DNA from: an uncultured Alphaproteobacteria bacterium
GTDB lineage: Bacteria; Pseudomonadota; Alphaproteobacteria; RF32; CAG-239
Direction of reading: 5' to 3'
DNA length: 47,739 bases
Assembly: GCA_944391345.1 (NCBI GenBank)
Contig: CALXTE010000014.1
Coordinates: 1-47,739 of the forward strand
Part shown: one piece after another, positions 15,585 through 23,660 of the stretch
How positions within the stretch are numbered: the stretch's first letter is position 1
How the letters are laid out: the number at the start of each line of letters is the position of its first letter
Notes under the pieces: generated by a model
What the model saw: the letters and a program-made list of their open reading frames with translations, nothing else
What the model was told of the DNA's origin: nothing
Database searches by the model: none
Made by a program: the position numbers and the translations under genes

Positions 15585-16265
15585 ATGAAAAAACTTTTTT
15601 TTGTATTAACATTTATTTTAATTTCGTTTCGGGCGGGAGCGTCAGACGTTTGCTCGGAATATACGATTGCGCCTGAAATCAAGTTTACAAGTTCGTACGG
15701 CAAACTTCGATACGATAGAACAAAGAGCAAAATAGAGCTAACCCGTGAGGGTGAAGATTACGGCATTGTCGAACAAGGATTGTTTGCCTCGGGCTTGGCA
15801 TTGGTAAGTGTAACACATAAGGTTTCGGCAAATACTGTCAGTATGAGGAACAAGGCCGGCACTTATTGCGTTTTGCCGGTAGATGTCGATATTTTTGTCG
15901 GCTATCAAGATCCGGTGGTATATTTGTCTCATGAGCTTGGATATGACACTTGTGAATATAATGTCGTATTGCGGCACGAGCAAACGCACCAACAAATAAA
16001 CGCGGCGGCGCTCAGATATTTTTTACCCAAACTAAAAGAAAGTGTTGAAGCAATTATAAAAAATACACCGGCGATTGAGATAAAAGACAAAAGAGACGGC
16101 GACAGAGCCACGCAAGACCTGATAAAAGCCTATATGCGCCAGATGGAACCGCTGATAGATTATTTCAAAAAAGAGCTTCTGCGTGAGCAGAAAAAACTTG
16201 ATAATCAAAAAAATTATCAAATGGAAGGCGATTTATGCCGCCGCTTTCATGAAGAGCATGGCTAA
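15585..16265 (+). CDS. Exported protein with HExxH motif, putative metalloprotease
   Basis: A 226-residue protein with a signal peptide (MKKLFFVLTFILISFRAGA). Residues 131-135 read HEQTH inside VVLRHEQTHQQINAA, the zincin HExxH active-site motif on a helix, preceded by a hydrophobic strand (DPVVYLSHELGY). The C-terminal third is helical with many charged residues. Three Cys in the first half (CSEY, YCVL, TCEY) and one near the end could form disulfides. It resembles DUF922-type secreted putative zinc proteases in size and layout, but a third metal ligand is not obvious. The stop overlaps the convergent HAD phosphatase gene by 4 bp. Substrate unknown. Confidence 0.65.
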   Translation: MKKLFFVLTFILISFRAGASDVCSEYTIAPEIKFTSSYGKLRYDRTKSKIELTREGEDYGIVEQGLFASGLALVSVTHKVSANTVSMRNKAGTYCVLPVDVDIFVGYQDPVVYLSHELGYDTCEYNVVLRHEQTHQQINAAALRYFLPKLKESVEAIIKNTPAIEIKDKRDGDRATQDLIKAYMRQMEPLIDYFKKELLREQKKLDNQKNYQMEGDLCRRFHEEHG

Positions 16266-16960
16266 GCAATTTGGCATTGAGCAAGCAGCTTAGGAAAATC
16301 CTCAAGAAAAGCTTCGATACCCTTATAAGCGGCATCAATATAGGTCTTATCTTTGGCAGAGTTTTGATTATAGAAGATTCTCACGGTTGTCATGCCGATT
16401 TCTTTGGCAAACTCAAGGTTAGAATAACTATCATCAACAAAAATGCAGTCCTTTGGATCAACATTAATCCGCTCGCAAAGCCTGCGATAAACATCAGCAT
16501 TTTCGTTTTTTTTGTAACAATCAAAATCTTCAACCGAATAAAAACGTCCTTTGAAAAAATCATAAAGCCCGATATGGCGCAAAATTTTTTCGCACACATC
16601 GCGAGAGCTGGTTGAAAAAATAAACTGATTAATCGGGAGTTTCTCCAGCTTTTCAAGAATACCTTTGTATGGCACAATAGGAGAAATCGGCTTGCGGTTA
16701 TGATAAGCCACAAACATATCTTTGGGAGAGATACCATAGTCGCGCACAAAAATCTCACCGCCGTCACGATAAGTTGCATAAGATTCTTTAACCTTAGCCT
16801 TAGCTTCTTCAAACGTCAGCGGCAGATGAAAGTCTTCAATCGCGGCAACCGCTGTTGCTTCATCGAGCATATCGGCAAATTCCGGCGTAATACGATAGAG
16901 TGTATTATCAAGATCCCAAATAACATTATGTTTGCAAAAATCAGCCAAGATGAACTCCAT
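16262..16960 (-). CDS. HAD phosphatase, pyrimidine 5'-nucleotidase type
   Basis: Haloacid-dehalogenase-superfamily phosphohydrolase of the SDT1/pyrimidine 5'-nucleotidase type, 232 residues. Motif I is WDLDNTLY with nucleophile D16 and acid D18, a helical cap follows (residues 25-95), motif II is FIFSTSSR, motif III lysine is in DCYKKNENADVY, and motif IV is CIFVDDSYSNLEFA. This subtype hydrolyses nucleoside monophosphates in known members and is a common single-copy gene in alphaproteobacteria. The start at 16960 follows a short AT-rich region that also leads to the divergent family locus at 17.1 kb. Confidence 0.85.
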   Translation of the reverse strand: MEFILADFCKHNVIWDLDNTLYRITPEFADMLDEATAVAAIEDFHLPLTFEEAKAKVKESYATYRDGGEIFVRDYGISPKDMFVAYHNRKPISPIVPYKGILEKLEKLPINQFIFSTSSRDVCEKILRHIGLYDFFKGRFYSVEDFDCYKKNENADVYRRLCERINVDPKDCIFVDDSYSNLEFAKEIGMTTVRIFYNQNSAKDKTYIDAAYKGIEAFLEDFPKLLAQCQIA

Positions 16961-17071
16961 AAAAAAATATAATCAACCAAACTAATTTAGCGCCAAAAGT
17001 TTTATTCGTCAACACCGTAAATTTTAGATGGGATTTTTTCACCATACTCCCACTTTAAAACAAAAATAATC

Positions 17072-17100
17072 TTGCAAGCATAGCAAAATTATGCTATACT
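17072..17100 (+). promoter_or_regulatory. Family promoter copy 2 with palindrome
   Basis: TTGCAA, 17 bp, TATACT, followed by CGAGTCGTGAAGGCAAGC and the start region. TAGCAAAATTATGCTA at 17081-17096 is a perfect inverted repeat (TAGCA-N6-TGCTA) overlapping the spacer and -10. Similarity to the copies at 5.4 kb and 45.9 kb extends upstream to TTTTTTCACCA at about 17034. Confidence 0.87.
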
Positions 17101-17134
17101 CGAGTCGTGAAGGCAAGCTATGAAAGGTAATATT

Positions 17135-17947
17135 ATGTTAAATTCGCGACAATATGCGGTTTTAACCGCAGTGATTTCAGCGGTTGGAATAATACCGCTG
17201 AACGCAAAAGCTAATGTTTCTTTTCCGAAGTATGGAGAAGAGCTTATCGACACACTTCACACACACCTTACTTCTCCTTCTTTGAGTTTGCCTTCTTCCG
17301 ATGAATTTCAAATCGCGGCAGTCTGTTTTATTAATGACACTTCGGCTTGTGCGGACAGTATGTTTAGCGGCGGAACAAGTAGCGATGTTCCAAGTTTTGA
17401 CCTTAATCCCGACAAGCGTTGTCAGAACGAAGGCTATACGATTACGAGTTGCCCCGATGGTTATAAAGCCGGCGGCAAGAAATGTCCTTATGGCGCTTAT
17501 TATTCGGAATGTGTAAAAGCTTGTCCGAGTAATTATGTGACTTGTGAAGAACCGCATGTCGGGGTTGGTGAGCCTTGCGACGGCAAATATGCATCTTGTA
17601 CCTGCACGCCTTGCGGTGCCGGATATGATTATACCACAATCCCCGAAGGTTATGTCCAAGACGGCGAGAGCTGCCTCGATTGTGACGGACAAACAAAATA
17701 TAAAGTCAAAATCAATTCCTGCGACGGTTTTCAAGACTGCGGCTCTATGGGCGGCGCAGCCGGTGCGGAAACTTGTCAGTCCGGCAATACAATCAAATAT
17801 GATAACTGTAAAGCTTGTCCGAATTTAGGCACTTATACGAGTTGCCCGAGTGGTTCAGTCTGTGAATATGAAGATTGCTCAGGCTTGTGGTATGCCACCG
17901 GCTGTAAAAGTGGTTATACCGATTATTGCGACTATTGCGCAATGTAA
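17135..17947 (+). CDS. Secreted Cys-rich family protein, N-terminal module type A
   Basis: Exported 270-residue family member, closely similar to the 4451-5353 product through its full length. Signal peptide at residues 1-24 (MLNSRQYAVLTAVISAVGII). The shared module follows: LIDTLHTHL, AAVCFINDTSAC, CQNEGYTITSCPDGY, KKCPYGAYYSEC, NYVTCEEPHVGVGEPCDGKY, IPEGYVQDGESCLDCDGQ, CQSGNTIKYDNCKACPN, and SGLWYATGC. Unlike its paralogue it lacks the extra C-terminal CAALGY element; that element is instead at the start of the next gene. A first ATG at 17120 is in frame, but AAAGG ahead of the ATG at 17135 and agreement with paralogous starts favour 17135. Twenty base pairs separate it from the lectin-like gene. 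Confidence 0.87.
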   Translation: MLNSRQYAVLTAVISAVGIIPLNAKANVSFPKYGEELIDTLHTHLTSPSLSLPSSDEFQIAAVCFINDTSACADSMFSGGTSSDVPSFDLNPDKRCQNEGYTITSCPDGYKAGGKKCPYGAYYSECVKACPSNYVTCEEPHVGVGEPCDGKYASCTCTPCGAGYDYTTIPEGYVQDGESCLDCDGQTKYKVKINSCDGFQDCGSMGGAAGAETCQSGNTIKYDNCKACPNLGTYTSCPSGSVCEYEDCSGLWYATGCKSGYTDYCDYCAM

Positions 17948-17967
17948 GAAAACAAAGGAGAAAGAAG

Positions 17968-18768
17968 ATGAAAAAAATACTCTATACAACAACAGCATTT
18001 GTTCTTTGTGGCGGCATTGTGCAAGCAAATGCGGCCTGTATCGCCACCCCGAGCTGTACGGCAATGGGCTATACCAGCACCTCTTCTTGTGACGGCGGTC
18101 TCAAATGCCCGTTTGGTAATTATTGGAATTGTGATTTAGCGAATAAGATAAATGAGGTTACGACCCAAATAACGGAATTAGAAAAGAAGATAAATCAACA
18201 GCAACAACAAGAGAACTGTGTTATAGGAAGTATATTGTATGACGATATGACGTGTTCATTGACGGTCATTGCTGGAAAAACGCCAATAGGTATTGTTGTT
18301 TATTTAGGTCCGAGTGGATATCAGGCGCTAGCACTGGAATCGATAGGCAGCTATAATTGGGGTAGATATGGCAAGAATATCTCAACGTTAACAGACTATA
18401 CATCATCATCAGCAGCATCTAAGGATTATGATAGTTGTGGGAATACGGCAAAAATAATCGCGGCGGGTAATAAGAGTGCATATCCGGCAGCATGGGCGGC
18501 ACATGAGTATAAAACAGCAGGAACGGAAGCCGGAGATTGGTGCTTGCCGGCGGCAGGAATATTTACCTCTTATTATAATAACCAAGATGCGATAAATACA
18601 GGATTTAGCCGAGCTGGTGGGACACAATTCACAAAATACACCGAAGCTTGGTCGTCGTCCGAGGGCGATAGTGACTACGTGTGGAACTCATACTTTAGCG
18701 ATAGCTACGGTTTGACCTACTACAGTATGAATTACAGCTACGAGGTCCGCCCCGTCCTCGCTTTTTAG
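17968..18768 (+). CDS. Secreted protein with DUF1566/lectin-like domain
   Basis: Partner of the preceding Cys-rich gene, 266 residues. Signal peptide (MKKILYTTTAFVLCGGIVQANA), one small Cys module (CTAMGYTSTSSC...LKCPFGNYWNC), a short coiled coil (INEVTTQITELEKKINQQQQ), then a DUF1566-like domain from about residue 75 with GKTPIGIVVY, LALESIGSYNW, ASKDYDSC, AGDWCLPAAGIF, GFSRAGGTQF, AWSSSE and VRPVLAF at the very end. The coiled coil suggests an oligomer carrying lectin-like heads. The tail between AWSSSE and VRPV (about 18661-18744) is dominated by Tyr, Ser, Asp and Asn codons ending in C or T and differs strongly from the paralogues. A good AAAGGAGAAAGAAG precedes the ATG at 17968. Confidence 0.86.
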   Translation: MKKILYTTTAFVLCGGIVQANAACIATPSCTAMGYTSTSSCDGGLKCPFGNYWNCDLANKINEVTTQITELEKKINQQQQQENCVIGSILYDDMTCSLTVIAGKTPIGIVVYLGPSGYQALALESIGSYNWGRYGKNISTLTDYTSSSAASKDYDSCGNTAKIIAAGNKSAYPAAWAAHEYKTAGTEAGDWCLPAAGIFTSYYNNQDAINTGFSRAGGTQFTKYTEAWSSSEGDSDYVWNSYFSDSYGLTYYSMNYSYEVRPVLAF

Positions 18769-18788
18769 GTTTTTGTTCTTCAAACCAA

Positions 18789-18816
18789 AAAAGCGGAGCT
18801 TCAAAACTCCGCTTTT
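18789..18816 (+). terminator. Bidirectional terminator
   Basis: AAAAGCGGAG, 8-nt loop, CTCCGCTTTT. Lies between the convergent lectin-like gene and the lipoprotein gene and can serve both. Confidence 0.85.
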
Positions 18817-18825
18817 ACTTCATCT

Positions 18826-19311
18826 CTAAAAATTTTCTCTGGCATAAACGTCTTTAACAAACCAGCGAGAATTTTTGTTTGCCAATACAAAGATGATGTT
18901 GCCCTGACACAGGCCAAACCACTTTCCGTCACAGGTTGATGTGGCATAAATCTCCATTTCACCCGAGGCGAGAGGTTTAACCTTAACAATCTCAAATTTC
19001 TGCCATGTCGGACGCTCTAGGCTTTCATCATTCATAAACACAAAACTCGGCAAAAAGTCTTTTGCTTCCGCACATTTCGCCAAACTTGGGTTGATTGAAC
19101 AAGCAATATAATCTTCAACGGCACAAACCGTTTCGCTGTTAAGATTGCAAGGATTTGCCGCCGTTGCCACACTGACTTCAAAAGCCTTGCCGCTAAAATC
19201 AGAGATAACCGATTCGTCCACCACGGAAGCCGTAGCTGTTTTCTCAGACTCTTTATCCGAGCAAGCCACCAGAGCTAAAATTCCACAAAGCGCTAAAACA
19301 AAATTTTTCAT
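18826..19311 (-). CDS. Lipoprotein, unknown
   Basis: 161-residue putative lipoprotein: signal peptide MKNFVLALCGILALVAC with lipobox LVAC, followed by a Ser/Asp/Lys-rich linker. The mature domain has six cysteines, for instance NPCNLNSETVC, IACSINPSLAKC and STCDGKWFGLC, probably in disulfides, and ends with NSRWFVKDVYARENF. No known family was recognised. It lies 12 bp downstream of the beta-barrel gene on the same strand and may be co-expressed with it. Confidence 0.72.
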   Translation of the reverse strand: MKNFVLALCGILALVACSDKESEKTATASVVDESVISDFSGKAFEVSVATAANPCNLNSETVCAVEDYIACSINPSLAKCAEAKDFLPSFVFMNDESLERPTWQKFEIVKVKPLASGEMEIYATSTCDGKWFGLCQGNIIFVLANKNSRWFVKDVYARENF

Positions 19312-19323
19312 GCTTTTCTTCTT

Positions 19324-19896
19324 TTAGAAGGTATAGCGCAAACCGGCGGAATATTCCCACATATGGTCAATGTCTTTAACTTCATCCAGCTTAACATAAC
19401 GCGCTACCGCACGAACTGCCCAGTCTTTGTTTAAAGAATAAAACATACCGGCACCCAAACGATAACCATAACCTTGGTCGTTTCCGTCTTTAACATAGGG
19501 ATTAGAATATTTTTTGCGGAAGTCATAGATACCGACACCAGCTGTTCCGATAAGGGCTAAATCTCTGTCACACAGCAGCGGCAGATAGCCATAAACATCA
19601 AGACCGCCGGCTTGGAAAGAGGTTTTTACTTTGCCGTTTGCGCTGCTGTTTTTCTTTGATGTGTCCGAAAACTGATAAAAAACCTCGGTGCTGAAAAAGC
19701 GGTTGTAGTCAGAACCGATGTTAATCGCGGCAGAATTAAGATTCGGTCTCAAGTTTTTGGCGTTTACATTAGAGTAAACATAATCCAGACCGACATAAGG
19801 AACATAGTTCAAATCAGAGCCATCATTAGCCTTTGCGGAAGCAATGCTTGCAACAAAAGCGACAGCCGCCAATGGCAAAAGAACTTTTTTCATCAT
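19324..19896 (-). CDS. Outer-membrane beta-barrel protein
   Basis: 190-residue outer-membrane protein of the small OmpX/OmpA-barrel type: signal peptide (MKKVLLPLAAVAFVASIASAKA), alternating amphipathic strands such as YVPYVGLDYVYSN, AAINIGSDYNRFFSTEVFYQF, GAGMFYSLNKDWAVRAVARYVKL, and the BAM-recognition ending SAGLRYTF with terminal Phe. Length fits an eight-stranded barrel. Either of two adjacent ATGs (19896, 19893) could be used; GAGG lies upstream. Function unknown; immune-evasion or adhesion roles occur among relatives but are not shown here. Confidence 0.82.
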   Translation of the reverse strand: MMKKVLLPLAAVAFVASIASAKANDGSDLNYVPYVGLDYVYSNVNAKNLRPNLNSAAINIGSDYNRFFSTEVFYQFSDTSKKNSSANGKVKTSFQAGGLDVYGYLPLLCDRDLALIGTAGVGIYDFRKKYSNPYVKDGNDQGYGYRLGAGMFYSLNKDWAVRAVARYVKLDEVKDIDHMWEYSAGLRYTF

Positions 19897-19976
19897 AAAA
19901 CCTCATAAAAAATTATAAATCTGCAAATAATATAACCAATATTAAATAAAATAAAAGTAAAAAGTAAATATAAATA

Positions 19977-20005
19977 TTGAGAAACAAGATATAAAATGCT
20001 ATAAA
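19977..20005 (+). promoter_or_regulatory. Promoter of pilin-like gene / fliX
   Basis: TTGAGA, 17 bp, TATAAA in the AT-rich gap between the divergent barrel gene and the pilin-like gene, about 35 bp before the start codon. Confidence 0.6.
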
Positions 20006-20040
20006 GAAACAATAGAGATTATAATAAAGCGGAAAAGATA

Positions 20041-20583
20041 ATGAAAAGAAGAGCAGATAGCGGCTATACCTTTGTTGAAGTTCTGGGTGTTTTGGGCATT
20101 ATCGGCATGATTGCGGTAAGCTCCAGTATGTTGGTAAGCAGCATTCTGGACAGATATCATAAAAATCGTACACAAGATGACATACTCACACTACAAAAGG
20201 TTATAAGTCAACGATATGTGGCGGATGGTAATTATTTAAAAGTTTCAGATCAAAAGCTCATTGATGAAAATTTAATTCCACGTTATATGGTCAGAAACAA
20301 CGGTATTGTTCAGCCCTATGGGGATGTAAAACTAATTTCCGGCGTCATGACTTATAAAATAAGATTTGATGGATTGCCACTTGCGGTTTGCGTGGCATTG
20401 GGAACGATGAATTGGGTCTATACGGACAGCTCTGATTTGGTGTCTATAAAGATTAACGATAAAAGTTATGAATGGCCTATCAATAAAAGTCAAAATGCAT
20501 CAGATGCCTTACCGGTGAGCGTGTCACAAGCCGCTGCTGTTTGCAAACGTGACAATAATGAAATCACTTGGGAGTTTCAATAA
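20041..20583 (+). CDS. Type IV pilin-like / pseudopilin protein
   Basis: 180-residue protein with a class III signal: basic leader MKRRADSG, cleavage after Gly8, then YTFVEVLGVLGIIGMIAV with Glu at mature position 5 and a hydrophobic helix. A prepilin peptidase (PilD-like) would process it. The rest is a soluble domain with strands and two cysteines (PLAVCVAL, AAVCKRD) that could form the C-terminal disulfide loop. Isolated pseudopilins of this kind occur in type II secretion and type IV pilus systems, none of whose other genes are in the window. It is followed after 11 bp by fliX. Confidence 0.78.
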   Translation: MKRRADSGYTFVEVLGVLGIIGMIAVSSSMLVSSILDRYHKNRTQDDILTLQKVISQRYVADGNYLKVSDQKLIDENLIPRYMVRNNGIVQPYGDVKLISGVMTYKIRFDGLPLAVCVALGTMNWVYTDSSDLVSIKINDKSYEWPINKSQNASDALPVSVSQAAAVCKRDNNEITWEFQ

Positions 20584-20594
20584 GGAAAAAACAA

Positions 20595-21020
20595 ATGATT
20601 CAGGTTAGCGACATCAGCAAAAGCAATGAGATAAAAGGCGGAGCCAAAGCCAAAAAAGTCTCGACCGGCAGCAGTTTTTCTTCTTACCTTGAACAAACCA
20701 TGGCCACAGAAGAAAACGCACCGGTACAAACCACAAACAGCTTGAGCGGAACCGAGGTTTTGCTGGCGGCACAAATGGTTGATACGGATGAGGAAAAAGA
20801 GCGCCGTCGCCAGACTGTCGAACGCGGAAAAAGTTTAATCGAAAAGCTCGAAGAAATCAGAGACGGCCTATTAATTGGCGCCATCTCTAAAGACCGTATG
20901 ATAGAAATTGCGCGCTTTGTCAGAGAACGCCGCGGCACCAGCGGGGACGAACGCCTTGATGAAATTATGGCGGAAATAGAACTCAGGATAGAGGTAGAGC
21001 TTGCAAAATTAATGAAATAA
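20595..21020 (+). CDS. fliX: Flagellar assembly regulator FliX
   Basis: Small alphaproteobacterial regulator; in Caulobacter FliX couples early flagellar assembly to the sigma54 activator FlbD. The 141-residue product has the family layout: variable N-terminus with SSFSSYLE, then LLAAQMVDTDEEKERRRQTVERGKSLIEKLEEIRDGLLIGAIS and a C-terminal DERLDEIMAEIELRIEVELAKLM. The ATG at 20595 (AAGGAAAAAACAA upstream) is preferred over an overlapping in-frame start at 20568 that lies inside the pilin gene. No other flagellar gene is in this window, so either flagellar genes lie elsewhere or FliX has been retained for another role. Confidence 0.8.
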   Translation: MIQVSDISKSNEIKGGAKAKKVSTGSSFSSYLEQTMATEENAPVQTTNSLSGTEVLLAAQMVDTDEEKERRRQTVERGKSLIEKLEEIRDGLLIGAISKDRMIEIARFVRERRGTSGDERLDEIMAEIELRIEVELAKLMK

Positions 21021-21116
21021 CTGTGATAACCAAGTTTTTTTTGTTGCGGAACATAAGAGAAAAGATTAACCTGAAAGATAATAAATAATTGTGATAAACA
21101 AGAAGGAGCTAAAGAT

Positions 21117-21545
21117 ATGGAAGCATCAATAATTCTCCCGCCAGACTATAAACCGAGTGAAGATGAAGAATACATGAACGACTATCAGGTCGAATACTTT
21201 CGCCAAAAGCTGTTAAACTGGAAAAAAGATTTGATAGAACAGTCAAAAGATACCTTGGACGATTTGCGTCAGGGCGGCTTAAACCAGCCGGATGATATCG
21301 ACCGCGCCTCTATGGAAACAGACAAGGCAATTGACTTGCGCACCAAAGACAGAATCAGAAAGCTGATTGGCAAAATTGATGATGCCCTCCAACGCATCGA
21401 AGACAAAGAATATGGCTATTGCGAAGAAACCGGCGAACCCATCGGTTTGGCACGGCTTGAAGCCCGCCCGATTGCCACTTTGTCGGTCGAGGCTCAGGAA
21501 CGCCATGAGCGCATGGAAAAAACCTATGATGATGACGCCATTTAA
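21117..21545 (+). CDS. dksA: DksA-type RNA polymerase regulator
   Basis: DksA/TraR-family protein that binds in the secondary channel of RNA polymerase and works with ppGpp. The 142-residue product has the coiled-coil with DDIDRASMETDKAIDLRTKDRI near the tip and the C-terminal region YGYCEETGEPIGLARLEARPIATLSVEAQERHE. Only one of the four zinc-ligand cysteines (C102) remains, as is usual for the alphaproteobacterial DksA group. It starts the dksA-maf-rng-yacG series, with maf 12 bp downstream. AAGGAG precedes the start. Confidence 0.88.
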   Translation: MEASIILPPDYKPSEDEEYMNDYQVEYFRQKLLNWKKDLIEQSKDTLDDLRQGGLNQPDDIDRASMETDKAIDLRTKDRIRKLIGKIDDALQRIEDKEYGYCEETGEPIGLARLEARPIATLSVEAQERHERMEKTYDDDAI

Positions 21546-21557
21546 AGGCATAAAATC

Positions 21558-22127
21558 TTGGTAAAAAATTTTATCTTAGCCTCGTCATCGCCGCAAAGAA
21601 AACTCTTGCTGGAACAGATAGGTTATACGCCGAAGGAGATTTGTGCGGCAGATATTGATGAAACCGAAAAAAAAGACGAGAAGCCGAGTGCTTATGTCAA
21701 AAGAATGGCGCGCGAAAAAGCTTTAAAAGTTTCTTCTCTTCATGAGGGAGAGATTGTTTTAGCTTGCGATACAATCGTTGTATGCGGGCGCCGTTTGTTG
21801 CACAAAGCCAAAAATGACGAAGAACAAACTCAGGTGATGAAAGCCCTTTCCGGTCATGCACATCATGTTTTAAGCGCTGTCTGCGTAATTGATGCAAAAG
21901 GCAAAATTTCCGAACGCTTGGTCGATACGCGGATTCTCATGAAGCAATTAACCGAAGAAGAAATCAAAAACTATGTAGCCTCCAAAGAATGGGTCGGCTG
22001 CAGCGGATATAAAATAGAAGGCAGAATGGAAGCTTATGTGCGCAAAATCATTGGCTCATACAGCGGCATCGTCGGCCTGCCTTTATATGAAACAAAAAAT
22101 CTCTTGAATGGAGCAGGAATAAAATGA
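21558..22127 (+). CDS. maf: Maf family nucleotide pyrophosphatase
   Basis: Maf/HAM1-like nucleoside triphosphate pyrophosphatase (189 residues), thought to remove non-canonical or m5U/UTP-type nucleotides and linked to septum inhibition. Visible motifs: ILASSSPQRKLLLEQIGY at the start, SAYVKRMAREKA, LACDTIVV, and the C-terminal GCSGYKIEGRMEAYVRKIIGSYSGIVGLPLYE. The start codon is TTG at 21558; AAAGG lies 8 nt upstream and no ATG gives the conserved N-terminus. It overlaps the following RNase gene by 4 bp (ATGA), indicating translational coupling. Confidence 0.9.
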   Translation: MVKNFILASSSPQRKLLLEQIGYTPKEICAADIDETEKKDEKPSAYVKRMAREKALKVSSLHEGEIVLACDTIVVCGRRLLHKAKNDEEQTQVMKALSGHAHHVLSAVCVIDAKGKISERLVDTRILMKQLTEEEIKNYVASKEWVGCSGYKIEGRMEAYVRKIIGSYSGIVGLPLYETKNLLNGAGIK

Positions 22128-23293
22128 CAGTAGACACAATTGTATATGAAAAAGGCAACGCCTATACCACCATCGCATTAATGAATGAAGGGCGTGTAAA
22201 AGAGATTGAAATCATTGATAATGCCAAAGCGGCGGAAGGGAACATTTATCTCGGAAAAATCACACGCAAGATTGACTTAGCCAACGGCCGCCATGGCTAT
22301 ATGGTAGACATCAAAGACGGCAAAGACGCCTTTTTTAACGCCGATGAATATGGCATGAATGATACCGAATATAATGAAGGTCAAAGCATTGTTGTTCAGG
22401 TGGCGCAAGAGCGTCGTGCCGAAAAAGGGGCCAAAGTCGTTCGCTCGTTGCAATTTGTCGGCACTTATTTGGTATATTGCCCGTTCCGTATGAATATTGA
22501 CGCCTCTTCGCGCATTGGCAGCTTTGAAAAAATCAAAGAGTTAAAGACCTTGGTTCAAAACAATGTTCAAGGCCAAGAAGGTTGGGTAATCCGCACGGCT
22601 GCTGCAGATGCTGCCCCAGACGAACTGGCAGAAGAAATGGTCGAACTTCGCAAAATTTATGACGTTGTCAGAGCCAAAGCGCGCTCAGAAACCGCTCCTT
22701 GCTTGCTTTATGCCAAAGGCAGCCCGCTGTTTGAATATATGAGCAACAATGCCTTGACTTTGAATAAAGTTGTGGTCAATACGCGCAATATGGAAGAAGC
22801 CATCAAAAACGAGTTTGACGGAGATTTTGAGGTTGAGGTTAAAAACAGCCCGCTTAAAGAAATGGGGGTTGATGAAGCGATTGGCGAAGCTATGGAAAAA
22901 GAAGTCCGCTTAAAATGCGGCGGCCGTGTCTATATTGAAGAAACCAAAGCTTTTGTGGCCATAGATGTTGATACCGGAGACGATCACGGCGCCGGCTCAA
23001 TCTCTCATGTAAACGAAGAAGCCGCGGTTGAAATTGCCCGTCAGATTCGCTTAAGAAATTTGTCCGGAAAAATCATTATCGACTTTGCCGGTTCTTCCGA
23101 ATATCGTTATATGAAACCGGTTTTGGAGATACTGGATCGAGAACTGGCTAAAGATTCGACCAGAGCGCATGTCATTGGTTTGTCTCGCGGCGGAAATGTT
23201 GAGGTTGTCCGCGTTCGCCGTCGCCCGTCATTGTCTGATATTTTGAGCGTAGAATGTCCGACTTGCCATGGCACCGGACGAGTTGAGGCTTAG
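22124..23293 (+). CDS. rng: Ribonuclease E/G family protein (short, RNase G type)
   Basis: Single-strand-specific endoribonuclease of the RNase E/G family; 389 residues, shorter than RNase G of enterobacteria but typical of alphaproteobacteria, where it sits between maf and yacG. An N-terminal S1-like region (GNIYLGKITRKID, GYMVDIKDGKDAFF) is followed by the catalytic core with the Mg-binding motif AIDVDTGDD and the dimer zinc-link CPTCHGTG at the C-terminus. A second, much larger RNase E is encoded at 41439-44102, so the organism carries both. Four base pairs overlap with maf. Confidence 0.9.
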   Translation: MTVDTIVYEKGNAYTTIALMNEGRVKEIEIIDNAKAAEGNIYLGKITRKIDLANGRHGYMVDIKDGKDAFFNADEYGMNDTEYNEGQSIVVQVAQERRAEKGAKVVRSLQFVGTYLVYCPFRMNIDASSRIGSFEKIKELKTLVQNNVQGQEGWVIRTAAADAAPDELAEEMVELRKIYDVVRAKARSETAPCLLYAKGSPLFEYMSNNALTLNKVVVNTRNMEEAIKNEFDGDFEVEVKNSPLKEMGVDEAIGEAMEKEVRLKCGGRVYIEETKAFVAIDVDTGDDHGAGSISHVNEEAAVEIARQIRLRNLSGKIIIDFAGSSEYRYMKPVLEILDRELAKDSTRAHVIGLSRGGNVEVVRVRRRPSLSDILSVECPTCHGTGRVEA

Positions 23294-23296
23294 CGC

Positions 23297-23509
23297 ATGA
23301 GCGAAGTCATTAAAACTTATCGCTGTCCGATATGCAAAAAGCTGGTAACCGAAGATAACAAATATCGTCCCTTTTGCTCCAAACGCTGTGCAGATATAGA
23401 TCTGGGCAATTGGTTTAACGAGGCTTATAAAGTTCCAGTTGTCGATTTAGATGAACAAGAGCTTGAGGAGCTGGAAAAATCACTGGATGAGCAGTTGGAT
23501 AAAGAATAA
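23297..23509 (+). CDS. yacG: YacG family zinc-binding DNA gyrase inhibitor
   Basis: 70-residue zinc-finger protein of the YacG family, which inhibits DNA gyrase in E. coli. The four ligands are seen in RCPICKKLV and PFCSKRCADIDLGNW, the family signature, followed by an acidic C-terminal tail. It starts 3 bp after the RNase stop and closes the dksA-maf-rng-yacG series. Confidence 0.92.
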   Translation: MSEVIKTYRCPICKKLVTEDNKYRPFCSKRCADIDLGNWFNEAYKVPVVDLDEQELEELEKSLDEQLDKE

Positions 23510-23556
23510 AAAATTCGTTTTTTTACAATCTTTACACACAAACTAGACAATGAATA

Positions 23557-23578
23557 AGCCCCGAGTTCGTTCGGGGCT
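23557..23578. terminator. Hairpin between yacG and Cys-rich gene
   Basis: AGCCCCGA, 6-nt loop, TCGGGGCT, located between the convergent yacG and the 23661-25070 gene. No long T-run follows on either strand, so termination would be weak. Confidence 0.45.
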
Positions 23579-23660
23579 AAAGACGTTATTAAAAAACGCA
23601 GCTATAATATTTTCATCGGTATTAATCACCGTAAAATGTCTTTTTTGGGTAAGATACAAT

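Noticed and set aside
17120-17134. Upstream ATG as start of the 17135 gene (adds MKGNI)
   Set aside because: The AAAGG within these codons is the likely ribosome-binding site for the next ATG, and paralogues start at the equivalent of 17135.
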